This document shows, piece after piece, positions 11,160 through 22,201 of a stretch of DNA of 64,000 nt (within the stretch, counting starts at the first letter, position 1; every line of letters starts with the position of its first letter). This DNA is from Epiperipatus broadwayi (lineage: Eukaryota > Onychophora > Udeonychophora > Euonychophora > Peripatidae): assembly GCA_028023455.1 (NCBI GenBank), contig JAQFVV010007222.1, forward strand, positions 62,001 through 126,000. The letters run 5' to 3'. The position numbers were made by a program, and so were the translations under genes. The notes beneath the pieces are model-generated. The model was not told the origin of the DNA. It saw only the letters and a program-made list of their open reading frames with translations, and did no database searches.

Positions 11160-12709
11160 TATTTTATATATATATATAAAAAATCAAAATAATATATACT
11201 TTTCTTTTTTAGCTTTGTGCATGTTAGCGCATTTTATATATTTTGATTTAGAACAATTAGCCACAAAGTATAAAATGTTTGCTTATTTAATATATGAAAA
11301 AGCTAACAATAATTGTATAATATTCATAAAAAAGTAATTCGTTAAGATAAAATATAATAATAATAATTTGGCTTATTTATTCTCCTTATTTTGAAATTGA
11401 TTACCAATTAGTAATTGTTACAATACAATCCTTTCAGATTTTCAATACTTGTAACGTATATTCAAAAGTAATTTGCAGTCAATGGGTAAACATAATATTT
11501 CAAAACAAAACTAAGTTTAACTTTCTTTTATTTTATGCATGTAAAGACAAATAAGTAACTTAAAATATAGTAATCAATAATATTTACAAAATATTAAACA
11601 CATAAATACATAAATAAAGGACATATTAACATACAACAAAAAGACAATCCTCCTGTTTGGCATTTCAAAGAAATACATTCAATCCAATGTCTATTCCTTG
11701 AGCTATAATTTAATGATATTTGCTAATCCAAACAAGATAAACATATCATAAACAGTTATCCAAGACAGTAAGTATTTGTTAAATTTCAATATTCTCAAAG
11801 TATTATTATTTTATACTCTATTTATTAAACATTTGATATTTTAATGGCATTATGAATGACTAGACACCCAACTCCATTTACAATGATGGAATATAGAAAT
11901 AAATTCGTCAAAATACTACATTAAAATACTCCTTTGATATTATAAAATATCCGTTGGTAAAAATATTACTTATATACAACAGTATGTTATCAGCTTCAAT
12001 GTTTCATTATTAAATTTTTTTGCTCAAATGCGACAGTCATTTTTCCATAGGGAAATATTAACATAAATTTGAATGCCATAAATTAGTTTTCTCTTTCTTT
12101 TAACAAGTATTCTGCAAGGCAGTCCAAGTTCCTGGAAAAATATAATTCTTTCTACTCCATTATTTTGTAGTTTAAGCAAATACTTTTAAAATAAATTTAA
12201 AAAAATATATTTAAAAAATTTTGGATTGCTTCTGTGAAAGTCAGAATATTAGAGAGTGAATTCTAGTCATTCAGTTTATTTATAATCTCTTACAATTGAA
12301 GCAATTTTCATTATCAAAACTATCATTATGCTCTTTAATCACTCTAATACCAAAACCACCCTGCATTCTACCAACAAAATTTTTTTACAATAATAATAAA
12401 AAAATATTTTATAATCATTACATATAAAAAATTATATTTACTCTTCAAAATACAAATAATACACTTTTAACTCAACATAAACTAAAAACATCTATATATT
12501 CTCATAATATTGCATTGGAAATATATTCTTTATATATATTATTCCAATAAAATATTACACATATCATATAAACATAACAACTTATACATTTAGAACATTA
12601 AATATTTGTATGTACTGTTTATGATATATTTATGAATGCTGTAAATAAAATATATAGAATAAAAAAAAACATAACTTTATTAAAATTGTAGATTTTATTA
12701 TAATTTATA
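11160..12709. other. Unassigned AT-rich stretch
   Basis: No open frame of note, no repeat shared with the rest of the window and no recognisable motif. Confidence 0.5.
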
Positions 12710-12744
12710 CTATTTTTAGATCTAGTGTCTGAACCTACCCTGGT

Positions 12745-12787
12745 ACCTCTCTGAGGAGTGCCAAAGCATGAAACCATGGTCAGGGGT
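12745..12787 (+). ncRNA. Type-I hammerhead ribozyme, unit 1 (core intact)
   Basis: ACCTCT (stem I, 5' side), CTGAGGA at 12751-12757 (CUGANGA), stem II GTGC/GCAT closing a CAAA loop, GAAA at 12770-12773, self-complementary CCATGG (12774-12779), then T and the C of the cleavage triplet at 12781. AGGGGT at 12782-12787 pairs with ACCTCT (one G-U). Predicted cleavage falls between 12781 and 12782. Every conserved core base I can check is present. The loop-less stem III suggests action as a dimer. Confidence 0.75.
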
Positions 12788-13164
12788 TTGGAGGGGTTTC
12801 TGACAGAGATATTTTAAATGCTGGCTCTGGCTAAGCATCTATCACAAAGCTTGTTGAGGAATTGGCAATCTTCATTGTTTATAACTTACAAGCTTAAGAG
12901 AATAGGGTCATGTGATCTATGACTCTTATTTTGACTATTTATAGTCTCTGCCTTAAGTCTTATGTGATGCTATGTTGTTAAGACTACTAATATATGGTAT
13001 GGCTGAAGATCTATCATCCCCATGTAGCTATTTGAGTTGAATGGCTGGGTTTGATGACATGTAGGTATCTGAAAATTTCAGATTTTTCACTCAATAGATA
13101 ATTTTAGATAAGTGCTTAGCTTTGGATTGGTATTTTTATATCTAGTGTCTGAACCTACCCTGGC

Positions 13165-13207
13165 ACCTCTCTGAGGAGTGCCAAAACATAAAACCATGGT
13201 CAGGGGT
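13165..13207 (+). ncRNA. Hammerhead ribozyme, unit 2 (core damaged)
   Basis: Same layout with CTGAGGA at 13171-13177 and the cleavage-site C at 13201. G-to-A changes turn GAAA into AAAA and GCAT of stem II into ACAT. Loss of the core G should abolish cleavage. Confidence 0.65.
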
Positions 13208-13591
13208 TTGGCAGGGGGTTTCTAACAGAGATATTTTAAATGTTGGCTCTGGATAAGCATTTATCACAAAGCTTGTTGAGGAATTGACAATCCTCATTGT
13301 TTATAACTTACAAGCTTGAGAGAATAGGGTCATGTGATCTATGACTCTTATTTTGACTATTTATAGTTTCTGCCTTAAGTCTTATGTGATGTTATATTGC
13401 TAAGACTACTAATATATGGTATGGCTGAAGATCTATTAGCTCCATATAGCTATTTGAGTTGGATAGCTGGGTTTGAAGACATGTAGGGGTCTGAAAAATT
13501 CAGATTTTCCACTCAGTAGATAGATAATTTTTAGATAAGTGCTTGGCTTTGGATTGGTATTTTTAGATCTAGTGTCAGATCCTACCCTTGC

Positions 13592-13634
13592 ACCTCTCTG
13601 AGGAGGGTCAAAGCATGAAAACATGGTCAGGGGT
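13592..13634 (+). ncRNA. Hammerhead ribozyme, unit 3 (stems II and III eroded)
   Basis: CTGAGGA at 13598-13604, GAAA at 13617-13620 and the cleavage-site C at 13628 are kept. Stem II is weakened (GGGT against GCAT) and stem III is ACATGG rather than CCATGG. Confidence 0.6.
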
Positions 13635-13918
13635 TCATGGGGATTTCTGATGGAGATATTTTAAATGCTGGCTCTGGCTAAGCATTTATCACAAAGCTTG
13701 TTGATGAATTGACAATCCTCATTGTTTATCATTTACAAGCTTAAGATTATAGGGTCATGTGATCTATGTATCTTATTTTTGACTATTTATAGTCTCTGCC
13801 TTAAGTCTTATGTGATGTTATATTGCTAAGACTACTAATATGTGATATGGCTGAATATTTTTATTAGATAATGCAAGTGCAATGCTTGATAACTATTCAT
13901 TTATTATAAAGCACATAT

Positions 13919-16900
13919 TGTACCGGTCGGTTTCGTCTGTTCATATAACAAGATCTAGCATCTAGGCAAAAGTACCTCGAATCCAATCCTGTGCAAGATA
14001 CATAGGTCAGGAACATTCATGAACTCTGCCCTATTTGCCTATTTTCCAGATCTACCAACTTATGAGCAACAATTCCAATGATACTGATCTAATTTATTCC
14101 TACCCTGCCGGCATCACAAAGTCGTGACACAAAAAGACTCTTATTCGAACTTGGTTCATGTCTAGGATATTATAATTAGCGATTTTCGATCATCTAGTAA
14201 GGGAAACCTTTTTATATTACATCAAAATTATTTCTAATCAATAAATGAAACAATGACTTAGATATTTAGAAAGATATAACATTTATTAAATCAACTTGGA
14301 ATATATATGATTGCAAACGTTATTGGTGTTACAATGTAAATAAAATGGGTGTTTATCTCCCTTGGACAACATTAACCTCCCTTACAATACTATACAATGA
14401 ACATATTTAATCATCAATAACAAATAATTCATGGCTTTATTCTATTGCGGCTATTTATATGTCAATAATTTATCGGTTGACTGGGATACATAAGATTTTT
14501 AATAATAGCGCTAGACTACGGTATCTGAACATTATTTGAATCCACCAGTACTAAAATAACAGCATTCATACCAATACGTAAGTTTATTAAGTTGGATGAT
14601 AAGGGTAATTTTATTTAATTACTATTTGCATTGGCTATACAAGAACGTGTGTGGGAAGCTACTTTGGGAAATAATAATAATGGCAGAAGTGTCGTATCTG
14701 AAAGTGTGAATGAAATATATATTAAAAATGGCAATCCATTTAGCATAATCGTAACAGTACGGTTTAGGAGAATTAATAGGCTTTTTAAAAAGAACAAAAT
14801 ATGGGAGAGCGGTACGTGTATGATGGCAATGGAACGATCTATTCTAAGATCTAAGAAGATGCTTCAATTCACCGTTAAGGAAAGCGACTCTCTGCAAACG
14901 TCGGCAGGGTCGGGTCATAAACAACGAAGAAGGCGCTTTATTGAATTGCCATAGGCTGGACTTTTGCCAGAGCGAACCCTATGCAATAATATCACGCGCT
15001 GAAGAAATCCAAAGAGGTTTGCCAAACCTTGTCCTTGGTATTGGAAGTAAAAATGAATGAAGCACAAAGATATATATATATAACGAAAGGCCGGTATACA
15101 CGTAACGCTTGCATTAATATAAATATATTGATATTTAACTAAGTAATAAAGAATTATCGCCTATTTTTATTAATAAAAACCCCTCGTACCGGTATGATTT
15201 GATTACTACGTGGATATGGAAGAATTACATTTAAGGCCACTATAATATAGCTCAGAGAACTAAAGGATTCCCCCCCCCCTTATGTATTACTTTAAACTAC
15301 ACATAAACTTTCCACAACGGATAAATAATATAAATCTTTGGTTTTGAATGCTTTTATAAATAAATACTTTTCACATTATTAAATATATATAAAGTCGGTG
15401 GTGGCTATTGATTTCAAGAAAGTAATATTAATTTAATTCATATAAATCTAATTGCAGATTTTAGAAGTTAGCGCTATTATTTAATTAACCAAAAAAAACA
15501 TTTCTACGAAAATAGATTTTTACTTATTTTTTTCTAAAATAACACTGGACAGTAATTATCAAATTCTGATTTTAATTCCCCAGACTGGCAGGCACCCGCT
15601 ATACTAAGAATAACAAGTTTTTTAAAATATACTAGATTAATTACCCTCTAAAAGTAAGGAGGGTTTTCTTTTATTAAAAGAGATAGCGTAAGCATTTGCG
15701 ATTCTGGGGGGAAATTATCGACATATAATTTAGTATCTGAAAGTATAAAATATAATAATGAAAATAAAGTATTGCCGCTTAGACGTGAAATTAAGAATTA
15801 ACAATTATTCATGAGAGGTTTAATGTGGGAGAGATTACAGCTAAGTTATATAGAGAGAGAACGAGTTACAATTAACAAAAAGGTAAGAATTTTACAAATT
15901 GATTCATAACTAATATTAAATTTTATAAATAAAAGCTTTACAAAATGTTTAAAGAAATAGATAGGTGAGAGTTAAAATTATTCATGCTAACTTTAAGAGT
16001 CTAGCAGCATTTGAAATTGTTACCTCTGTACAAACTTGGCTAGTCTTTTGATGATTTCGGATTCCCTCGGAGAACTAGATCTAGTTTGTTAAGCAGTTAT
16101 TCAGGCAGGTAGTAATTTTATGATTTAACGAACAGGCATATCAGTATAGTCTATGAGTATCGGGATCCAGGGCACAGATTTCAGGGAAAGCCATCTCGAA
16201 TGGCAAGAAAGGCGATTTAGATTTACTCAGTACACATTGAAAATAACCAACGCCAATTTTCTTGGTGACTGTTCTCCTTGACTGTCTTACTTACTCTCCT
16301 CAAAATAATTTGTAATTATCCCATGCCTTGGTATTTTTGGAATCCCTTTCTGATTTGTCATTGCAATCTAATTTCCTAAAGAATTCGTATACAAGCTTTT
16401 ACCCATTGTGATGGAAGATGCCATTGTTAGATAAGCATTCAAACTTTAATTAATTTTGATAAAAGAAAATGTTTGTAACAAAAATAAATCAATTAAGTTT
16501 AGTTTCTACTTTTGATTCTAGAGAAACTTTTAATTAAAGTTATGTTAGAATATTATACAAGATTACGCTTCTCACCTTTAACTAATTTTGACTAATTACA
16601 ATCGCATCTTCCATATTGGATTTAAAAGAAAAGTGGAGTTTAACGGCAAAAATAATTTAAAAACACAATTTTATAAAATTACCTGTAACGAACCTTTTCT
16701 AGTAATTATTTGCTCAGTACATTTGTCTCTACAATATCTAGAGATATCTGAGCTGCAATTAACAAACAATTACTATAACTTTTATAAAATAAATAAATAC
16801 AGAAATTATAATATATTTTGATATTATAAGTCCGTTATAATCAATCCCCCATTACCTATTGCGTATACGAATTTTTAAATGCTATATTTATTAATTTTAT

Positions 16901-17098
16901 TTTGCATGTTTGAATTCAGATATTTATGCCAATATCTTCGTTAATAAAGATGTTAGTTAATAATACTCAAACAAAAAGATACAAACAAATGTGTTAGTGA
17001 GTGGAATATATATGCAAGAATAGGGTTTGAATTTAGGTTGGTAGCGGAAGATTGGAAGTGGGCTGTGAAGCGCAATCTGAATCTCAGATTCCGCTTCA
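13919..17098 (+). mobile_element. Dispersed repeat family F2, copy a
   Basis: Begins TGTACCGGTCGG and ends TCAGATTCCGCTTCA. It thus shares its first ~10 bases and its terminal TTCA-type end with family F1, but the bodies differ. A second copy starts at 38567. The two align from the start (the block near 13960-14080 matches 38605-38735) and again near 15030/39840 and 16150/40875. No RT, transposase or integrase motif is visible; the longest frame (14631-14954, 107 codons) matches nothing I know. Could be a long solo LTR or a large non-autonomous element. Confidence 0.7.
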
Positions 17099-18660
17099 AT
17101 ATAAATATTATGATTACAATTGTTGCTATATTACTGATGATATATTTCAATACAATTTATTTTACTGATATGTTGCTATATATGTTGCAAAATTATTGTA
17201 AATTACACCGCCACTATACAGTTAATTTATCTGAAGATCATTTAGTGTTTGAACACCCATGTACCCGATTGAGCTAACAATACTTTTCAAGTGCTCAAAT
17301 TAAACTCATCTGAAATTAATCTAGAGATTTTTCGGTCATGAGCTGGAATCCTATTCTATCCCTGGTTTTAACTGCATAAATTTATTACAAATAATAATTA
17401 TAATGGTAATAACAGCACGGATAATAATAACACTAAATTAAATATAACTACAAAGAAAAAGTCAAAATAAATGTTGAAAAAAAAAAAAAAACGAATGTTG
17501 CTTATAATTAACTACTATGTTTCTTAAAAGCATAGGTATTATTAAACTGTCAGCTTCTGGAAATGCATGATATTAAAAAAATAGATATAATAAAAAATAA
17601 TGACATTCCTTTTCCCAGTATATTTGTAATTAAAACTGTTACAATGTGTTTGTCAGATTTTGTAATTAAATTCATATCAGGTTTTGCCAGAAGTTGTAAT
17701 TTTTAAGCGTAAAAAATATGTATGATATAAAGATGAGTGAAGGGAAGGGATTTGTACTTAACTTTTATACTTGATTTCTTTTAATAAATGTTGTTGAAAC
17801 ATGGTAATTTAAAGAAAACTTGCTCCATTCAGGAGAAGTTTTATGACATAGCTGTCATCTTCAATATACAAAAATGTTATTTTGATAGGACATTTAAAAA
17901 TAAAGTGTCTCACAGTAATTCTCTATGTTGTTATATTTTATATTGTAAAGTAATGACATTTAATCTTTTTTTGTGTGTTAATATTTAATTAGACACGCGT
18001 ATGTGGAATATTTTTCACACATATTAAAATATTTTGAACATAGACAAAATCATTGATCCTTTCTACCCCCCCCCCTCTTCATAAAAAGTGTCAATTTTTT
18101 TTTATACAAATTTAAATAAAAATTACAAATAATATTTGCTGAATAATAATGAATAACATACTTTCACTTCACTATTAAAAATTGTATATTCTGTTTTGAA
18201 AATATCACTTCTGTTTTGTTGACAATATTTTTTAAATAAGGTATAATAAACTTTACTGACGCTAACATTTTACAAGTCAACCATCTTATTCAAAAATTAT
18301 ATATAAACCCATTTTAATCTAAAGACAACATAGTGCCATTGTCTTATAGTAAACTCACTACAATGGTTACAATATTTTATTATATATATATGAACAATTA
18401 TTATAATTAAATATTTAAATATTAAACATAAATATATGAGTGATAGAACAATCCAAATTCATATCCTTGAAATTATTAAAAGAATCAAGAGATTGGATTA
18501 AAGATAGACAGACCATGTTGCTACAAAATTTTTCAGTGAATGTATAGTTGAAGTTTTAAACCAGATTTCAAAATATTTAGGATCCCATAAAAGATATGCT
18601 TTGCATAGATGAAATAGAGAAACATTAGTGTGGTAAAAATAATCTATAGATAAGAGAAAT
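17099..18660. other. Unassigned AT-rich stretch
   Basis: No coding region recognised. A short minus-strand tRNA-like signature lies at about 17240-17280 (TTAGCTCAATCGG, then GTTCAAACAC), but the two boxes are too close together for a tRNA gene. Confidence 0.4.
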
Positions 18661-18679
18661 TGAATTGCTTCTTATAGCA

Positions 18680-20220
18680 GGCCAATACAAAAAAGTAGCC
18701 AAAAATCCAATTCCAAATACAGAGGTAAAACTACAAGCATTACTCCAGGAGCATCACCGGTATTTCAGTGATTCAAAAAAAAAAAAGAAAATTAACTTTG
18801 CATTTCAGCAAGATTCCTCATATGTATGGATTGCCTAAAATCCATAAAGACAATGTTCCATTAAGACCTATTGTGAGTTCTAGAAATTCACCAGCTCAAA
18901 ATTTATCAAGATTTCTTCTTGAAGTTCTTGGTCCATTGGCATACAGGACACAATCTTTTATCAGGAATTCTAAGCAGTTTGTAAAGTTAGTCAGGAACAT
19001 GAAAATAGAAAGAACTGACATGTTAGTAAGCTTTGACATGGAAAGTCTGTTTACAAATGTACCATGTGATGAGGCATTGTCTATTGTAAAAAAAAGTTTA
19101 TATGATGGTAATAATCTACAAACTAGAACAGCTCTACCTATTGATAGTATAATGGAATATATTAACATTCTGTGTAACAACAAGATACTTTCAATATAAT
19201 TCAGAATTCTTCCAACAAAATCAAGAGATGTCCATGGGATCATCACTGTCACTTTTGCTCAGCAACATTTACATAGAAGAACATGAAAACATGCCATAAA
19301 TACTACTACATATTCACCTAAAGTGTGGCTTCAATGCGTTGATGATACATTTGTGGTATGGCAACATGGTAAGGTAAAATTACAGTCATTCTGGATGCAC
19401 ATTAACAACATATCTCCTACAATTAAATTCACAGTAGAATCAGAACAAGAACAAAAATTGGCATTCTTGGATGTTCTTGTGACAAGACTTCCTCAAGGCA
19501 AATTAAAAACAACAGTTTATAGGAAACCAATACACACTGGCAAGTTCTTGGTATATACATCCAATCATACAAGAAGCACTAAACAAGGAATTGTACTATC
19601 ACTATGGAACAGAGCAAAGGATGTTTGTTCAGAAACCAGTGATTTGGAAAAAGAAAAGATTCACATAGAACAAATTCTTATGAAAAATGGTTATCCTTCA
19701 GCAGTCATCAGGAAAACCTTCAATAGACAACACAAAGGGACATCAAAAGAGAAAACAAATTATTGGTATGGTAATATATCTATACATACCAGGAATGGTG
19801 GACAAATTAAAGAAAATCTGCAGTCAATATAACAATAAAAATTCTTTCCATAGCCATACCAAACTTCGAGGAATGCTTAATTATATGAAGCCTAAACTGG
19901 AAATGCTGAAGAACAAAAACTGCATCTATGAAATACCATGGTGAATGTGGAAAAAAATACATTGGTGAGACCTGTCACCCTGTTGAACAGCAATGGAAAA
20001 AGCACAAACTAATGGTTAAAAGGGAAAAACAGATGTGTTTACCATAAAAGATCATGTATGTATTAATGATCATAGGTTCACTTAAAAAATACATAGATAT
20101 TGAATAAAGAGGGAAAAGTACAAAGAAGAAAATTTAAGGAAGCTGCTCATATGACAATGGTAAATAATCCTATACATCAACCCATTGTGGCTTATACACA
20201 ATGTATGGAAGCCTCTAATT
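18680..20220 (+). pseudogene. PLE3: decayed Penelope-like RT + GIY-YIG endonuclease
   Basis: Third Penelope-like element, different in sequence from PLE1 and from A/B/C. An N-terminal RT stretch (KKVAKNPIPNTEVKLQALL, about 18690-18750) leads to YGLPKIHKDNVPLRPIVSS and LFTNVPCDEALSIV. The frame breaks at 19197, where the MGSSLSLLLSNIYIEE segment is read in another frame. It resumes at about 19323 with CVDDTFVVWQHG (YVDD box with Tyr replaced by Cys) and LAFLDVLVTRLP. A shift near 19830 and a stop at 19942 precede the endonuclease, of which CGKKYIGET and the C-terminal EAAHMTMVNNPIHQP remain. Clearly dead. Confidence 0.88.
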
Positions 20221-20355
20221 AATCTTGCTCTTATAAAAAAATATTAAAAAAAACAACTAATTAGCCTCATTAAAATATGAAGGACTCAGGAGAATTTGAA
20301 CCAACTCTCATATATAAATATATCAAATTTCTACTATATGTTGCCATTGACAAAA

Positions 20356-20422
20356 TAGCTCAGTTGCTAGAGTGTCTGCCTTAAATTTGATATTCAAGAA
20401 TCTAAAGGTGTGCATTCAACTT
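20356..20422 (+). repeat. Degenerate tRNA-like segment (SINE fragment?)
   Basis: TAGCTCAGTTGCTAGAG at 20356-20372 is a near-canonical pol III box A, and GTGCATTCAACTTC at 20409-20422 is a worn box B at a tRNA-like distance. No cloverleaf holds together. Probably a tRNA-derived SINE head or retropseudogene next to PLE3. Confidence 0.35.
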
Positions 20423-20455
20423 CTAAGCAAATATTGTCACAGTGCATATAGGCCA

Positions 20456-20505
20456 GCAAGACCTGAAAAAGAGTGGAGAATAATATTACTCAAAACGTTG
20501 TGTAA
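20456..20505 (+). ncRNA. Decayed hammerhead-like motif downstream of PLE3
   Basis: CTGAAAA (consensus CUGANGA with one G-to-A), stem II GAGT (20471-20474) and ACTC (20488-20491), AAAA for GAAA, and CGTT for CGTC. Order and spacing match a hammerhead with minimal stem III; the G-to-A changes should make it inactive. Its position 3' of the endonuclease parallels copies A-C. Confidence 0.45.
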
Positions 20506-20988
20506 TTACTAACATGTATTGTCTATTTGTATGTTATTACTAGCAAGTTGTTTGTATTAGTAAAGTTTAAATAAAGTTTAAAATTTTCTATACATTTGAC
20601 ATTCACTCATAAATGAAGGAAATAGTCTAACATATCACATCTTATAATATACCATCATTACAAACCTTCAGACAAATATAAAAAAATAATTTCACAATAT
20701 CCAACTTTTGCGAGATCTTTGCACTTTTTGCCCTTTATAGACCATTTTTCCAGTTTTTATTCTCCATTTAATTAATAGACGATAAATGGATAAATTTTAA
20801 ATTAGTGATATATTAAAAAAGTTTGGTATTTTAAATATTTATTTTATTAATATACCTTTCCACAAATAAAATACACAGACATTATTTACATAAATATTTA
20901 CATTTTTTATTAAAAATATAAAAAATTCGAGAAAGTCATACACACATATGTGTATGTACACATGCGTTTAATTTCTAACTAGTATGTA

Positions 20989-20996
20989 TTTGACAT
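20989..20996 (+). repeat. hAT target-site duplication (left)
   Basis: TTTGACAT immediately before the left terminus; repeated exactly at 25580-25587. Confidence 0.95.
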
Positions 20997-22201
20997 CAGG
21001 GCCGGCGGAAGTGGGCATGCAACGCATGCTAGGCATGCGGGTGCTGGCAGAAGGAGGCGCCATCACTGAGAGATTAGCATCTGAAAAAGAAGGCACCATC
21101 CCTGAGAAATTAAAACTCTACTAACAAAAATACTCACATTTGAAGAATATTATTCTCAAATGTTTATTTACAAAAATTATTGAGAGTAGATTATTGAAAA
21201 TCATATGAAGTCATATTATATCTTATTAAATGACACACACAAGCAGGCCTGTACACAAGCTCTGCTTAATATTAAAAATATAAAACAATCAAATCTATTA
21301 TTTATCATGAACAATAAACTAAACATAAAGTTTATTATATTACAAATTTCATATTGTAATGTTTATATATATATAGTACTGCTTATAGTAAACTATAAGT
21401 AACTTTCTGCTAGCAAATATATAAATAAACACACACTAAAAGTATTATAAATTAGAACTTATGTATGTATATGCGTATATATATATTAGATCATGTACAT
21501 AATTTTGAAATCGTAAGAAACGATTATAATATTGCAAAATAAAACATTTTCTAATTTTTTATTTAAATAATAATTTGATATAAATATTCGAACGTGTATG
21601 TAATATATATTATAGGTATAATTCCAGTAAACTTAATATAATTTTCAGTTTACTTTTTATTTTATATATTTTAATCGTTGTCAAAAGTCTATTTTTTCTG
21701 CATACTAATTAGGTTTGCAAATTAATTACATACGTTTGCTTATGATGTTTATCGCAAATTTTAAAATCTTAGTAAGAAATTGTAAACAATAATTATAATC
21801 CCAGGAAATTTTCTATTGAAATCGCAAATCAGGCCTGGCAGGCCACCTGTGTTAATTAGAAAAATATATGATAACAAAAGAAAATCTTGCCAATGGTAAA
21901 ACTAAAATGTTCAATCAAGCGTAAAAAACTGGACACTTGAGTTATTTTAAAACGTGACCATTTTTAATGTCAATGGCTGAATATTTCCAATTTATTAGCT
22001 GCCTTTTTTAGGTAAACAAGTTAAACAACTTCTTCCCCTCCGCGTATAGAGTTTTGTATTTTGGCGCAAGAAGTAATTTGTGTTGGACATCTAAATTAGC
22101 GATATATAATCTTAAGTATTAAGATACATGATGTAAATATATAAATTAGAGTCCGTATTTATTTATTTATTACATTTGAAAATTATTTTAAAGTGGCGTT
22201 C

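Larger units (their letters stand above)
12710..13853 (+). mobile_element. Tandem array of ~420 bp hammerhead-bearing monomers (retrozyme-like)
   Basis: About 2.7 head-to-tail units. Equivalent points (TCTAGTGTC) lie at 12721, 13141 and 13568, and the predicted cleavage sites at 12781, 13201 and 13628, so monomers are 420 and 427 bp. Each unit has the same hammerhead segment on the plus strand, followed by a non-coding body. The third unit stops after about 290 bp. There is no meaningful open frame. A tandem non-coding array with a self-cleaving motif per unit is the form of retrozymes and hammerhead satellites, whose monomers circularise after self-cleavage. Mobility is inferred. Confidence 0.75.

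Noticed and set aside
14631-14954. 107-codon frame in F2a
   Set aside because: No recognisable motif, not open in F2b, and basic low-complexity composition.
17240-17280. tRNA gene on the minus strand
   Set aside because: Box A and box B are only about 25 bases apart and no cloverleaf can be drawn.
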